The notes under the pieces were generated by a model. The model saw nothing but the letters and a program-made list of their open reading frames with translations, had not been told where the DNA came from and did not search any database. This document shows, piece by piece, positions 43,219 through 54,279 of a stretch of 64,000 nt of DNA. This stretch comes from Ischnura elegans (Eukaryota; Arthropoda; Insecta; Odonata; Coenagrionidae): the NCBI RefSeq assembly GCF_921293095.1, contig NC_060257.1, positions 57,076,968 to 57,140,967 on the forward strand. Reading direction: 5' to 3'. Positions within the stretch are counted from its first letter, which is position 1. Every line of letters begins with the position of its first letter. Both the position numbers and the translations under genes were made by a program.

Positions 43219-44459
43219 AGGGCGTACCCAGAGATGGGCAGTATCGAAAATACTTGTATTTGAAATACGTATTTTCGATACATTTGTAGTTTGTAATTTG
43301 TATCGGAAATACATTTTCTAAGAGTATTTTGTAACGAAAATACATCTAAAGACTAATTTGTATTATTTAAATACATTCAAAATCAAAATGCATATAATTT
43401 TTTGGTGTGTAATTTGTAAGAGCGGGCGACGATATGGCAGGGATACCGAATCGGTATTAGCCTGCCATCTATGGGACAATAAATTTCCCCTTAATTTACT
43501 TCTGTAAAAACCTTTTCAAATGACCCGGGACATTCCTCATTCAATGTTTTAAATAGGAATGAAATTGAAGTATTGCTATTTCTAGGTGACAAATCGATAT
43601 GTGCAAGTGCAAATCAGGCTGTAAAAAAGTTGTTTTTACGTTATAACTCTGGCCTCACATCCAGTGCTCCTGTGGAAAGGTTATTATCTTTTTCAGGATT
43701 TATTCACAATTGCAAAAGAAGTAATTTAGCAGTCTCTATGTTTGAAACATTATTGCTTTTGAACGGAAAGGAGCATTAAGGAGGAGTAAGTGAGACTAGT
43801 GAAATAAACAAATTATTACCATATATTCCCCATATTATTTAAGAGATTTTGCCCTGGATAATGGTCTGATTGCCAGTTACTTATAAATACATTGTAAGAA
43901 TGTTTGAGCTTCTCATTCTAAAAATAGTTCATATTTGAATTGATTTTAATTTTTTATTAGATAAGAACTTCGGTGAAGGTATGTATTTTGTATTTTAAGA
44001 ATGCATTTTGAAATTACATTTTTATTTAGTATCGAAAATACAATTTTTAGAAGTAATTTGTATTTTGTATTTGAAATACAGATTTTAAAAGTAATTTGTA
44101 TTTTGTATCTAAAATACATTTGACGTGTATTTCGCCCATCTCTGGGCGTACCCAGGATCATAAATAGGGGGGGCAAGCCATGGTATGGGGGGGTCAAGCC
44201 AAGTTGTGACGCATTAGCGTGGAAAAGGTAATGGAACCAACATTTTAAGAAAATTATTTAGTTTAAAAAGTTTATGAGATTATTTCCTTGAAAAAATAGT
44301 TTTATTTTAGTTACATATCTTACATTAATACATATCATTTTTCGTGGGTTTTAAAAAAATTGCTGAATGCTTTTGTTTCAATTCAGTACTGATTTTGCTT
44401 AGACTTTTGGAATTTGTGCTTCTGGGAGGGGGAGCTGCCCCTCGCTGGGTACGCCCATG
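43219..44459. mobile_element. AGGGCGTACCC MITE split by a hAT element
   Basis: Outer ends AGGGCGTACCC (43219) and CTGGGTACGCCCATG (44459) with flanks ATCTTCACCA (43209-43218) and ATCTCCACCA (44460-44469), 9 of 10 identical. Removing the hAT at 43229-44144 and one duplication copy leaves a unit like those at 34699 and 36907. Confidence 0.85.
43229..44144 (+). mobile_element. 916-bp hAT element with transposase C-terminal remnant
   Basis: Perfect 11-bp inverted ends CAGAGATGGGC are flanked by a perfect 8-bp duplication GGCGTACC (43221-43228, 44145-44152). Subterminal zones are full of AAAATACATTT/GTATTTG words. The plus frame at 43573-43779 keeps the hAT dimerisation signature (SSAPVERLLSFSG, then SNLAVSMFETLLLLNG). 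The catalytic part is missing, so it is an internally deleted, non-autonomous copy. Confidence 0.9.
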
Positions 44460-44469
44460 ATCTCCACCA

Positions 44470-45350
44470 TGACAACAGTCTTGTAAAGCCACAAGACACT
44501 TTGTTATTTTCTGGCAAAGATTCTACTGGAACATATCAGTTACTTATCAGCTAGTTCATTGTTCTATGAAAGATAAATTCGTGCATTGTCTAGGGTGATT
44601 TAATCTGGGTGAGTATTGCCAAGGGAGAACTAGGGATGACTTTCCCAATAAATAACGGCTCCTATATATTTTGTTCCCAATGTGCTGGAAAGAACAAGAA
44701 TCCACAACCTCACTTGCAAGCAGCCTGATATGAAGTTAGTCCAACACCTAAGGTGAGCTGCTAATCTTCGACAAGATGGCACCACCATGGGTGTACCGAG
44801 CTAGAGCCACCAGGGGGAGATGGCTGTCCCCTCCCCCAGATACACAGAAACAGATATCCAGACCAATATTTGCAAATCTAAAAATTCTTCCTTTCCCGAG
44901 TGCATACATCATGTTCCCAGTGATGCATGTTCGGCAAAACCTGCCCTAATTCCCCATCAATGCTGACTTCCATCACTATGGGACTCAAAGCTCAACGTAC
45001 CTACATCAAGGTAGTGTTAGGACTAGTGCATCCAGCTCTAAATCACTCACTCTCTCTTTCTACTGCATTTTATACTGTTTTTGAACAGAAGTTATCAGGT
45101 TGGAAGCCAAGAAGGCCGTTGTTTTCCCCAAATTTTTTAACATTGTTTACAAGTTGATTTAACACTTCGTTCATCATTTAAGGCTTTGCTATTTCACACC
45201 TTACATGACGAAGTTTTTGGTGTCCTTATAACCAATGCCAACGGCGGTCCGGCATTATGACACCAATGTTGCCTAGGCACCAGAAGAATAGAGGATCAAA
45301 TCTTGGAAAATTCCATTGTTTTCCTAATACTTTAAAATCCATCCATCCCT
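44470..45350. other. Intergenic, nothing firm
   Basis: Short GC-richer patches but no supported gene. About 45240-45300 contains GGCACCAGAAGAATAGAGGAT-like sequence that loosely resembles 39.31-39.37 kb. Confidence 0.35.
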
Positions 45351-45353
45351 ACA

Positions 45354-45700
45354 GCAATGAGCATCCAACTTTTTAACAAACTACCCAATCGAGTAAAAAA
45401 CAGTAAATATTTGTGTTCATTTAAACATAATGTTCAAAGTTTTCTATGGGAGAAAATGTTCTACTCGAATGAACTGATAATGAAAGAATATTTATAAGAC
45501 TAATTCAAACTGAATGATTATATGTATCACCTTTGTGCTCCTTATACCTTTTGTGGTAGTACAACTTTCTTGCATTGCTTTTCATTGCTAATGCATTGTA
45601 CTGCAAATTGTATTTTATCGTAAATTGCATTACATATACTGCTTATTGTATAGTGATTGTACATATATCATATATGACGTGTCTTATATCAAGTGAAAAT
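45354..45700 (+). mobile_element. LINE 3' end (post-RT region and tail)
   Basis: The plus frame reads IQLFNKLPNRVKN, FKHNVQSFLWEKMFYS and MKEYL before a stop, which is the usual last segment of Jockey/L2-like LINE proteins. It is followed by an AT-rich tail with ATTGTATTTTATCGTAAATT and similar words. RT proper is absent. Confidence 0.6.
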
Positions 45701-46740
45701 GTGATCTTTGGACAAATTTAACCTCCAATATTAGAATTCAATGATATGATGTCCTACACCACCTCAAAACGCTTGAACAAAATATGTATTTCTCTGATGT
45801 TTCTAATTATTGAAGCTAGAGTTGGATGTACGGAGTGAACTGCCTTAATACATTGACATTCATTTAGAGACATTGATGGAGAAGATGGAGAATGATACCT
45901 CAAAAGCCTGTTCAACTGATATGAACAGAAACAATTCACATCAGAACATTGAATGTCTTTACAGCAACCTCATATAGTGTTATGAGTTTGAATAACACAA
46001 AGATGCTAAGTCATTTCAGTATAAATGAATGAAACTATAAACATGTCATCAAGAACCATACATATGTGGATTTTGGCATAGTAATTAATGCCAAATACCA
46101 GCAAAATTTCAACTCAAATTATGTGAGGCAACATATTAATGTTTTCCTCAGTCATCGAAGATCATGAGTAACTACTTCATTATTGGTGGTATATACTCGA
46201 ATATTCGAGTAATCCTTCATTCAAGTAGCTATCCCTTAACAGGAGTTAAATTTTTTGAACAAGTTTTCTTCAAACTAAGAAGAATGATATTTTGACGATA
46301 AAAACTACATTTTTCATGGAAATAAAATTGTAATACCTAATATCTCACTGATATATTTGGTTTCATTAGTGTTTTCTATGCTGAAATGTCACAACCTGAA
46401 CCACTATGGCTTACTACCCCCAAGCTTTGAAGCTTTGATGAAGTTAGCACTCAAAAGGAGACTAAAGAATAAAAAGCTTCTGTAAATTCACACTACTGTC
46501 ATGTTTATCAATAAAAGAGGACAGCATATGCCTTTACAGGGTGGCACTCCTATTAAAATATCTAAGTCGCATTTAAAAATATTAATTTTAAAAAAAATTA
46601 TAGAATTTTTACTATGATCACGCACGTTCCACCATTGAGGTTTAAGAATCTGCCGGAACAGAGGGTTAAAAGGCATTTAAACACCCCAGTACGCAACATG
46701 TTAAAGAGATTTTTTCATCCATGAATTGCAATTGCAATTT
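45701..46740. other. Intergenic, nothing recognised
   Basis: AT-rich; no supported features. Confidence 0.4.
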
Positions 46741-46745
46741 ACATA

Positions 46746-47439
46746 CAGTAAAACCTCTTTACATCGTAATGGAGGGGACCAAAATTTGGGCAATTTGATG
46801 TATGGAGGTTCACTATAGAGAGGTTTCAGTGATAGGCACCATTTCTTCATATCCTTCGGAAATGAAAGGCACACTGCTGTCTTTTAAACCATTGTATTTA
46901 TGTGTTTAAACAAACATGCATGCATTTGTGAACATATATTTATTATTTAATAATTACAGAAAGCGAGTGCTATCGCATGATTTTGACCATGATTCGAGAG
47001 AAAATTATGTCATCTCTTTTAATTCGACAGTCATTTAAAATGATTATGATAGTTGGATAACTTTTTCTTATTAATGTTAGGTATGCTCTCAAATGGAACA
47101 AAATGGCCTCAACCAATGATTAACATGAAAATTTTAGCATATTAAAGGTGTATAAGAAAAAAAATTAGGGTGAAACATTTATCGCTGAAAATGTCATACC
47201 ATGTATGTAATCTCGGCTGCATTAATGGTCTCCAGTTGTCTCAGTATGATTTGCGGAGGTAGTTAGGCTGTCTTGGGGGTATCTCCTTGGTATGATAAAT
47301 GGAGGTTTTACGAGATAAAGAGGTTCACTACAAAGAGGTTTGCCTATAAATTTACATGTAAATCTGATGGGACTGTAGGGGTGGTATGAAGTATGGAGGT
47401 TTATAATGTTAAGAGGTTCACTACATAGAGGTTTTACTG
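46746..47439. mobile_element. Tc1/mariner (pogo-like) MITE
   Basis: Ends CAGTAAAACCTCT and AGAGGTTTTACTG, flanked by TA (46744-46745, 47440-47441). Further GAGGTTCACTA motifs repeat inside each end. The TA target and CAGTnnAACCTC ends fit pogo/Tigger-like elements. No transposase frame. Confidence 0.8.
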
Positions 47440-47468
47440 TACCTACTTTAATTTAATAAATACTCATA

Positions 47469-47625
47469 GAAATTTACTGTTTTTGAGTCCTAAAAATCAT
47501 GTTTTCAACATCAAAAATCCCATAATTTCTGGAGCCTCCTTTGCCCTGGGATGCTTTCCATACACCTGCCAAGACTCCTGAAATCTCTGGTAAATCCCTC
47601 ATTTAAAAATCCTATCTACAATACG
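47469..47625. repeat. Repeat fragment shared with 61.9 kb
   Basis: AAATTTACTGTTTTTGAGTC, CCTAAAAATC and TTTAAAAATCCT recur at 61905-62060, where the copy ends in GGCTACGTTACTG, related to the CAGTGGCGTAGCC-type ends. Confidence 0.6.
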
Positions 47626-47829
47626 GAATCCAGAAAGAAGAAGGAAGTTCCCTTTGGCAGATAGTGAAGAAGCAGAGAGGATGCAGAAGAGGGCAGAGTG
47701 TTACAGAGCTTAGTGTTACACCAGGGGACTGCTCCATGCTTTCACTGCTGGTCCAACTGTAGCCACTAACCATGTACATATGGACAAATTTTTCGATCCA
47801 GCCCCTTGTGTACAAAGGCCTATATTTAA

Positions 47830-48139
47830 CACGTTGCATACCAGGGTATTTAAATTCCTAAGAATGCAGATTTGGAAATATGTGCCTATTAGGGCATAAC
47901 GCCTTTGGTTTAAACACAGTTAAAAAGCTAATGTTTAGAATACAACTTTACCCAATCAAACGTTATGATGCATCAATTCATTATGAATAAGAACAACGAC
48001 TGAAAACGTACTAACGAATGTGTATTGTACGCTTTAAAATTGTTTAGGTTGACGCACCTAAATGACGAGAATCTTCGTCATCCGTCCGGAACGTTCGGGA
48101 AAAAAATGACGAGAATTCTCCCCATCCGTATGCAACGTG
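47830..48139. mobile_element. 310-bp piggyBac-type MITE
   Basis: Ends CACGTTGCATACC and GTATGCAACGTG are inverted repeats flanked by TTAA (47826-47829, 48140-48143). Inside, AATGACGAGAATnnTC motifs repeat twice near the right end. No frame. Confidence 0.8.
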
Positions 48140-48143
48140 TTAA

Positions 48144-48360
48144 CATTAAGCAGCTCACGGAGAAAGAAGTAGAAGGAAAAGTTCTCTTGATGAGATGGAG
48201 TAAAAAGAACCAGCTGGCTGGCGCAGCCAAAAACAGAAAAATTTTTGCCTTTGATTTTTTACCATCAAGAAAATCTGTTTTAGCATGCTGCATGTAGGTG
48301 AGTGGTCACCCCCTGCCAAACACCCTAGAGGTGGCTCGCGGGATATTATGTAGATGTAGA
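48144..48360 (+). mobile_element. LINE 3' tail fragment
   Basis: GCATGCTGCATG, ACCCTAGAGGTGGCTCGCGG and GATATTATGTAGATGTAGAC match the complement of the LINE tail at 25.18-25.27 kb. The upstream frame (LTEKEVEGKVLLMRWSKKNQ) may be its coding end. Confidence 0.6.
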
Positions 48361-49440
48361 CGAAGACATTCTAGATATTTTGTAGACATCTAGAAGATAT
48401 TTTGTGCTATGTGGGTTGAGGAAGTCCACCGATCAGATTTCATCCCGGAGCTGCAGCACAGAGTGAAGAAAGGGACACAGCTGGATGTTTGAGAACAGTT
48501 AGAAATTTTCAAAATTATAAAGAAGAAAGGGCAGATTGGCCAACGACCACCTTTTCCCTTTCCACTCCCCCTTCTACACATTCCACAACTATTCAAAACC
48601 CATGCCTCGGTACTAACCCCTTTCCAATGCCCCGCTCCTCCCTTTTGTATCCTTCCCCCGCTTCAACAACGACCTAACCCCTCCCCCCCCTCAGCCGTTA
48701 CCACCACTGGACTGGGTATAAAACCAAGTATGAAAGTCTCCTCTACCACTCACTAGTCTTGAGAATAATATAGTGTATCGAAACTGGTTGACGGCAATAT
48801 AAGAGTGTTTGTGGATAAGCAAAGTTGTTATTTTTCCAAACGTTATAATGGATTTCTACAAAGTTCAAGCCTAAACCATTCAGTGCATCATTGTCCAAGA
48901 ATCTTACTTAAATAAAGAGTATGACATGTCATGAAAAATTAGGTAAAAAGTACAAAAAATTTCAATTGCACAGAGCATTTGTTGGACATAATTGGTGCCA
49001 ATTCTTAACCCTCCGATGGACGTATCAAATTCCCTCCCTTGAGTGGGTGTGCTGCAGCACTTTTACCATATATATTACATTCCTCTTATTATGATGGAGG
49101 TAATTTTCTCCGTTCCCACAGTCTAAGGGTTAATAGCAAACCTTTCGTCCTAGACTTTCCTCCCCACCATCCCACATAACCTAGTACGCATGACACCTGT
49201 AGTCTCAGGTATCCTTCCATTTCCCCTTGCACAGGTATATCACATACCTATATTCTCCCTTTCTCCATTTCCCTTCTGATATTTTCTAGCTTAACCACCC
49301 TAATCATTGCCCTAAACAACATCCATGTCCCTACCCTACCTTCTCTAACATGTCCTTTCTTTACCTTCATCAGTACTTTATTGTTTCACACTGAAAGTAC
49401 CTCGGATGACGTTTCTTTAGTTGGTGTATTTCTGCTTGTA
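48361..49440. other. Intergenic, pyrimidine-rich parts
   Basis: C/T-rich runs at 48540-48700 and 49140-49340. No gene or element ends recognised. Confidence 0.4.
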
Positions 49441-49442
49441 CT

Positions 49443-52030
49443 TCATTTTTTCTTTCTTAAATGATACTGATAAGGTCTCCTTAACGATTTTGCTTGATAA
49501 CAACCTTGAGAATCTTGGATGATTCCATGAGTTTCTGAGACAAATGCTATGAAAGTCAGTTTGTTTATCTCCATTCTCTTCTCTACGAGCAGCCTAAGAG
49601 CCAAAATTGCTTCTCTTGTGCCCTGGCTTTTCTTAAATCCGAATTGGTCCTCATTCAAGAATTCTTCTGCTCTTCGTTCTATTCTCCTGTATATGATTCT
49701 TGTCAAAATCTTCGATGCATGTGTCGTCAGGCTTATGTTCCTAAAGTCTTCGCACTTCTCTGCTATCTTCTTTTTGGGTATGCGAATAATGATATTCTTC
49801 TCGAAGTCACAAGGTAAATCTCCAGTTGAGTATATATCAAAGATAGCTTCATACAGTTGAGTTAAGGCCTTTTCTCCTACACTTTTGATTAGCTCCGCTG
49901 GAATGTCATCCACTCCTGGGGCCTTATTCTTTCGCAGGTCTCTTATTGCAGCGTCAAATTCCGCTCTTAAGATGCTCGCTCCAATGTCATCCTTCTCAAC
50001 TTCACTTTCCTCTTCGATACTTTTTGAGCTAAGTTTGCTTCCATTGTATAATTCCTCCAGGTATTCCTTCCATCTCTCGACTTTGTCTTCGTTTTCAATT
50101 AGAATATCTCCATTCTTGTCCCTTATGGTGTTACATCTTGTGCTTCGTTCCTTGAAATGGTTCCTCACTATTCAATAGGCCGCTTCCACTTTCCCTCGTA
50201 CAAGGTTGTTTTTAACGTCCTCGCATATGTTCCTCATCCACGCTTCTTCGGCTTTCCTCGCTTTGCAGCAAATCTCGTTCTTCATTCTCTAGTAGCAAGC
50301 CTGTCCTTCCTCAGTATTCGTATTCTTATACTTTCTCCGTTCTTCTATGAGGTCGAGGACTTCATCCGTGATCCATGGCTTTTTCTTAGCACATTTTCTT
50401 CTCCCTAGAACTTCTCTAGTGGCCTCCTGAAGCCCACTTTTGATATTTGTGCAGCTATTCTCCTCTGATTTTTCAGTCTGATCTATTCCTATCCTTTTCT
50501 CCACTACTTCTTCAAAGGCCTGCTGATTTTTTGGCTCCTTTAGTTTCTTTAATTGCCATGCGTTCTTTGCTGATTTCTTCAATGTCTTGAATTTGGGATG
50601 GCATTTCATCATCACTAGATTATGATCACTGTCGATATCTGCCCCCGGGTAGCTTTTACAGTCCTTTATGTGGTTCCTAAACCTCTGCTTCACTAAAATA
50701 TAGTCTAGTTGAAATCTTCTTTTGTCTCCTGGCATTTTCCATGTATATCCTCTTCGCATGTGATTCTTAAATACTGTGTCGGCAACCACTAATTTGTGTT
50801 CTGTGCAGAATTCCAGGAGCCTTTCCCCTCTTTCACTTCGGTTTCCAAATCCACATTTTCCACTTATTCCTCCATCTTGACCTTCACCAACGACAGTGTT
50901 CCAATCACCTAAAACAATAAGGTTTTCTTCACCCTTTACCTGTTAGATTACTTCCCTGATATCATCGTAGACGTCTTCAACTTCTTCATCCTCGTAGTCT
51001 GTCGCAGGCATGTAAACCTGTACCACTACAATATCTACTGGCTTAGTCTGTAACTTTACCATAACTATCCTTTCATTGCACTGTAGGAAGCTTTCCTTCC
51101 GGCCCTCTTTCTGAGCATCATCCCAACCCCAGCATGACCGTTTAGAGATCCTGTGTGTATAATCCTATAGCTTCCACTCCAAAAGTCTCCTTCCTCAGGC
51201 CACTTCATTTTGGTGATTCCTAGCACGTCAATATTCAATCTTTCCATTTCCACCTTAAGGTTTTCTAGCTTACCGCATAGCTTTTTCTAGCTAAGTGACC
51301 TCACGTTCCATGTACCTATCCTCATAATGTTATCACAATTGACCGATGTACCCTCTCGGGAAGTCCCTGCCCAGAGATCTGAATGGGGGACTAGTTTACC
51401 TCCGAAATTTTTTACCTGAGAGAATTCCATCATGTCAGATAGTTTACATTTGGAGTAGCTGCGACTCCTTGGGATAATAATGTGGTCATCTCCCCTTGCC
51501 TTCCACATCGCAGTACTGCAGCCGTTAAAGTAAATGTTACCACGCCTGAAATGAAATGAGTGTCGCTGTCATTAAGCAGCATGGTCGCTGTACTGACCAC
51601 CATGGTCTCCACCTTCACTCATATGAAGAAGCGCTGCTGCCCTCTCCCCCGGGTGATATGAGGTATAATTGTTGGTGGCCTCCTATCGCCATGTCACAGC
51701 ATCTTCACAGGTTTAATGAATCATTTAAATGGCCTACCTTACCCAGGGATAGACCCATCCCCTATGAAAAAATTGTATAAACCTGTTTCAAATTTTTATA
51801 CATTGTTATACATTGCCTTGGTAATGTATAAGATTGTATAAAAATTTGAAACAGGTTTATACAATTTTTTCATAGGGGATACCACCTCAGAATGCCACCA
51901 CTTTTTGTCCACGACTGCTTATTCGACAAGTAAACTCACTTATATTGCGGCTAACCTCTATATTTAGAGGTTGACCCACCATCCGCAACCTGGTGGACGC
52001 CCTCAGTGGCTTAAAGCTAAGCCGCCAGTT
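49443..52030 (-). mobile_element. RTE/BovB-like LINE, 5'-complete but damaged
   Basis: Minus strand. Leader about 52030-51510; then an APE-type endonuclease starting MRIGTWNVRSLS (51320-51285), with LGITKMKW and GSLNGHAGVGMMLR, then QVYMPATDYEDEEVEDVYDD, LGDWNTVVGEG, GYTWKMPGDKRRFQLDYILV and DSDHNLVMMK. A linker follows, then RT up to APGVDDIPAEL, RIPKKKIAEKCEDFRNISL, EDQFGFKKSQGTREAI and NKLTFIAFV (to about 49.54 kb). The expected AFDxV, YxDD and thumb are deleted. At least two frame changes and an in-frame stop near 50.95 kb break it. The usual catalytic Glu of GITE is Lys here. The RTE/BovB assignment rests on the endonuclease style. Confidence 0.85.
51757..51880. mobile_element. 124-bp near-perfect palindrome (hairpin MITE) in the LINE leader
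   Basis: The two 62-bp arms are reverse complements with about four mismatches, counting the central pair. Outer words are ATCCCCTATGAAAAAATTGT and its complement; the tip lies near 51818. The homologous LINE piece at 11.49-11.54 kb reads straight through without it, so this is an insertion. Target duplication is unclear. Confidence 0.85.
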
Positions 52031-52990
52031 AGTCTGGATAACAGCCATAATTACAGGTTGACCAACCAATACAAGAAGTTATTTCCCAATCATAGCTGAC
52101 TGTTTGAGGGTACCCTCAAACGTAATGATGAACAATGGCTATTTCCATTCAAACAAGTACATATACTTACATAAATACTCCAAGATTAAAATATTTGACC
52201 ATTAGAATCGATGAAAATTTTAATGAGTACTATTCTATTCATGACCACCAAACCAAATCGGCATGACCATAACAGACATTACCGTAATTGCCGACTCTTA
52301 ATGACCATATTTAATGCTTAAAAATTACTTCTAAAATGTATGAAGCATTCGTTACGAGTACAATCTCAATCTTTGTAGTCAATCAGATTTCATTTCGCGA
52401 AGTGCTGCGGCCAAATCACATTAGATACGTCAATGTCGAGAAACCTGCAAAGCTTGCAATTAGACGACACCTATGATACATGGGATACATAATATAAACG
52501 GAAATTTGTGTACCTTGCATCCATACTTTTAGAACTGATACCCTTGAGCCTTTCTCATCGTCGCATAAGTGATATGAAATAACTTGTCCAGAGGCGTATT
52601 GAACTTGGAACGGCATCTGCGTTGATTAGCGCCATGTGAGGATTTCCTAGAATAGGCGTATGAAATAATTAGAGAAACCATTATTAATCAATGGGTATGA
52701 GTTAAATGAAGTAGTACACACTTACCGGTATTAATGGCCAAGAAATATTTTACGCGATAATAATTTCATAATTCCTACACACATCTCCACTTTCGTTGAG
52801 TTTCCCTCGTCAAATGAATATCGAAGTAGTTCCAACTTTAGCGTCCGAGTTCGCTAGTGTCGAGAGGCCGCAACGCTGCAGTATCTATGGCCGCAACGAT
52901 CTTGGAAAAGAGAATTCACATCTTGATTTTGATTTTCCTTGACTTCTGAATCATCTGAATAACGATATTCATTGTTTTGGTGATTTTGGT
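52031..52990. other. Upstream region of the MECR-like gene
   Basis: No repeats with clear ends and no other gene. The promoter presumably lies in the last few hundred bases. I see no TATA box, and a housekeeping gene need not have one. Confidence 0.4.
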
Positions 52991-53022
52991 AAATGGTGTC
53001 GTGCACTAATGGCGTATCAGCG

Positions 53023-54105
53023 ATGAATTTCTTTGTAAAATTATTGTCCGTTGGGGAGAAACTACATCTCCAAAACGTGAGGCAGCAGAGCACTAAGGCT
53101 TACAAACTCATTTATTCAGACTATGGGGATCCCGCGAAAGTTGTCAAACTGGAGGAAGAGAGCTTACCACCTCCGAAAAGAGGCGAGGTGTTGGTGAAGA
53201 TGCTAGCCGCCCCTGTGAATCCGGCTGACATTAATACCATTCAAGGAGTATATCCTGTCAAGCCGAAACTGCCAGCAATTGGTGGGAATGAAGGTGTGGG
53301 AGTTGTGGAAGAGGTCGGCGAAGGTGTCAAAAGAGTAAAGAAAGGTGACTGGGTTTTGCCAAGAGACACGGGTTGGGGAACATGGAGGACGCATGCCGTT
53401 TCAAGAGAGAGAGACTTCATCAAGATTCCGAGCACGATTGGAGTTGTCAACGCAGCTACTCTTGCGGTTAATCCGTGTACGGCGTATCGAATGTTGAAAG
53501 ATTTTGTATCCCTCAAGCCGAGTGAAACAGTGATGCAAAACGGAGCAAACAGTGCAGCTGGCCAATGCGTGATACAGTTGTGTAAAGCGTGGGGAATACA
53601 CTCCATAAATATTGTGAGAGACAGACCAGACATCGATGACTTGAAGAAATACCTGCATTCCATTGGCGCCACCCATGTCCTCACCGAAAGTGAAGTCAGA
53701 ACGACGGAAATATTCAAGTCAGGGCAAGTGCCTAAACCAAAATTGGCCTTTAATTGTGTCGGAGGAAAGAGTTCCTTGGAACTAATGCGGCATCTAGATT
53801 TTCAGGGTTGGATGATTACGTATGGCGGTATGTCTAGGGAGCCCATCACTGTTCCGACGTCGTCTTTGATCTTCAAAGATATTTGCCTTCGAGGATTTTG
53901 GATGACGAGGTGGTGTTCTCTAAATTCTACCTCTAAAAAGCGGGAAGACATGATTTTGGAGTTGGCTGATATGGTGTCCCGTGGCGATCTTCGGGCACCG
54001 GCTCATTCCCTCATGCCTTTGAGTAAATATAAAGAGACTCTTGAACAAAGCTTTTCCGTCAAAGGATTTGCGGGAAAGAAATATATCATTGACTTTCAAG
54101 GGTGA
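53023..54105 (+). CDS. Mecr: Mitochondrial enoyl-[acyl-carrier-protein] reductase (MECR/ETR1-like)
   Basis: NADPH-dependent trans-2-enoyl-ACP reductase, last step of each elongation round in mitochondrial fatty-acid synthesis, supplying octanoyl-ACP for lipoate. The frame is intact and intronless: 360 codons from the Met at 53023, or 370 from an upstream in-frame ATG at 52993. I prefer 53023 for its purine at -3 and because it opens a basic, acid-free presequence (MNFFVKLLSVGEKLHLQNVR). The GroES-like domain has APVNPADINTIQGVYP, whose Tyr (residue 77) is the catalytic tyrosine of the family, then GNEGVGVVEEVG and WGTWRTHAV. The Rossmann half has NPCTAYRML, NGANSAAGQCVIQL (NADPH loop), NIVRDRPDI, NCVGGKSSLELM, TYGGMSREP and LRGFWMTRW. 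It extends to the C terminus at the usual length. Lack of introns is notable; see findings. Neighbouring DNA is unrelated. Confidence 0.95.
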   Translation: MNFFVKLLSVGEKLHLQNVRQQSTKAYKLIYSDYGDPAKVVKLEEESLPPPKRGEVLVKMLAAPVNPADINTIQGVYPVKPKLPAIGGNEGVGVVEEVGEGVKRVKKGDWVLPRDTGWGTWRTHAVSRERDFIKIPSTIGVVNAATLAVNPCTAYRMLKDFVSLKPSETVMQNGANSAAGQCVIQLCKAWGIHSINIVRDRPDIDDLKKYLHSIGATHVLTESEVRTTEIFKSGQVPKPKLAFNCVGGKSSLELMRHLDFQGWMITYGGMSREPITVPTSSLIFKDICLRGFWMTRWCSLNSTSKKREDMILELADMVSRGDLRAPAHSLMPLSKYKETLEQSFSVKGFAGKKYIIDFQG

Positions 54106-54261
54106 ATTCCCCATCAATGCGTCCGCAAACTCTCTATTTCCCACCTATGCTAGTCGAAGTGTAATCTGCCTCATCTCCAATCTGTGTTTGTTATAGCTTT
54201 ATTATAACCATTAGTTTTTATGTCAGGGTAAAGTTTGTATATTTTTAATGTAAAAGTAATC

Positions 54262-54267
54262 ATTAAA
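54262..54267 (+). terminator. Polyadenylation signal of the MECR-like gene
   Basis: ATTAAA lies about 155 bp after the stop and is followed within 25-45 bp by T-rich sequence (GTTTTGTTTTTAATTTT). Confidence 0.55.
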
Positions 54268-54279
54268 GTTGGAAATATG

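Noticed and set aside
47612-47839. 75-codon minus-strand frame
   Set aside because: It starts inside a piggyBac-type end and has no recognisable motif.
53241-53717. 158-codon minus-strand frame
   Set aside because: Antisense shadow of the MECR coding sequence.
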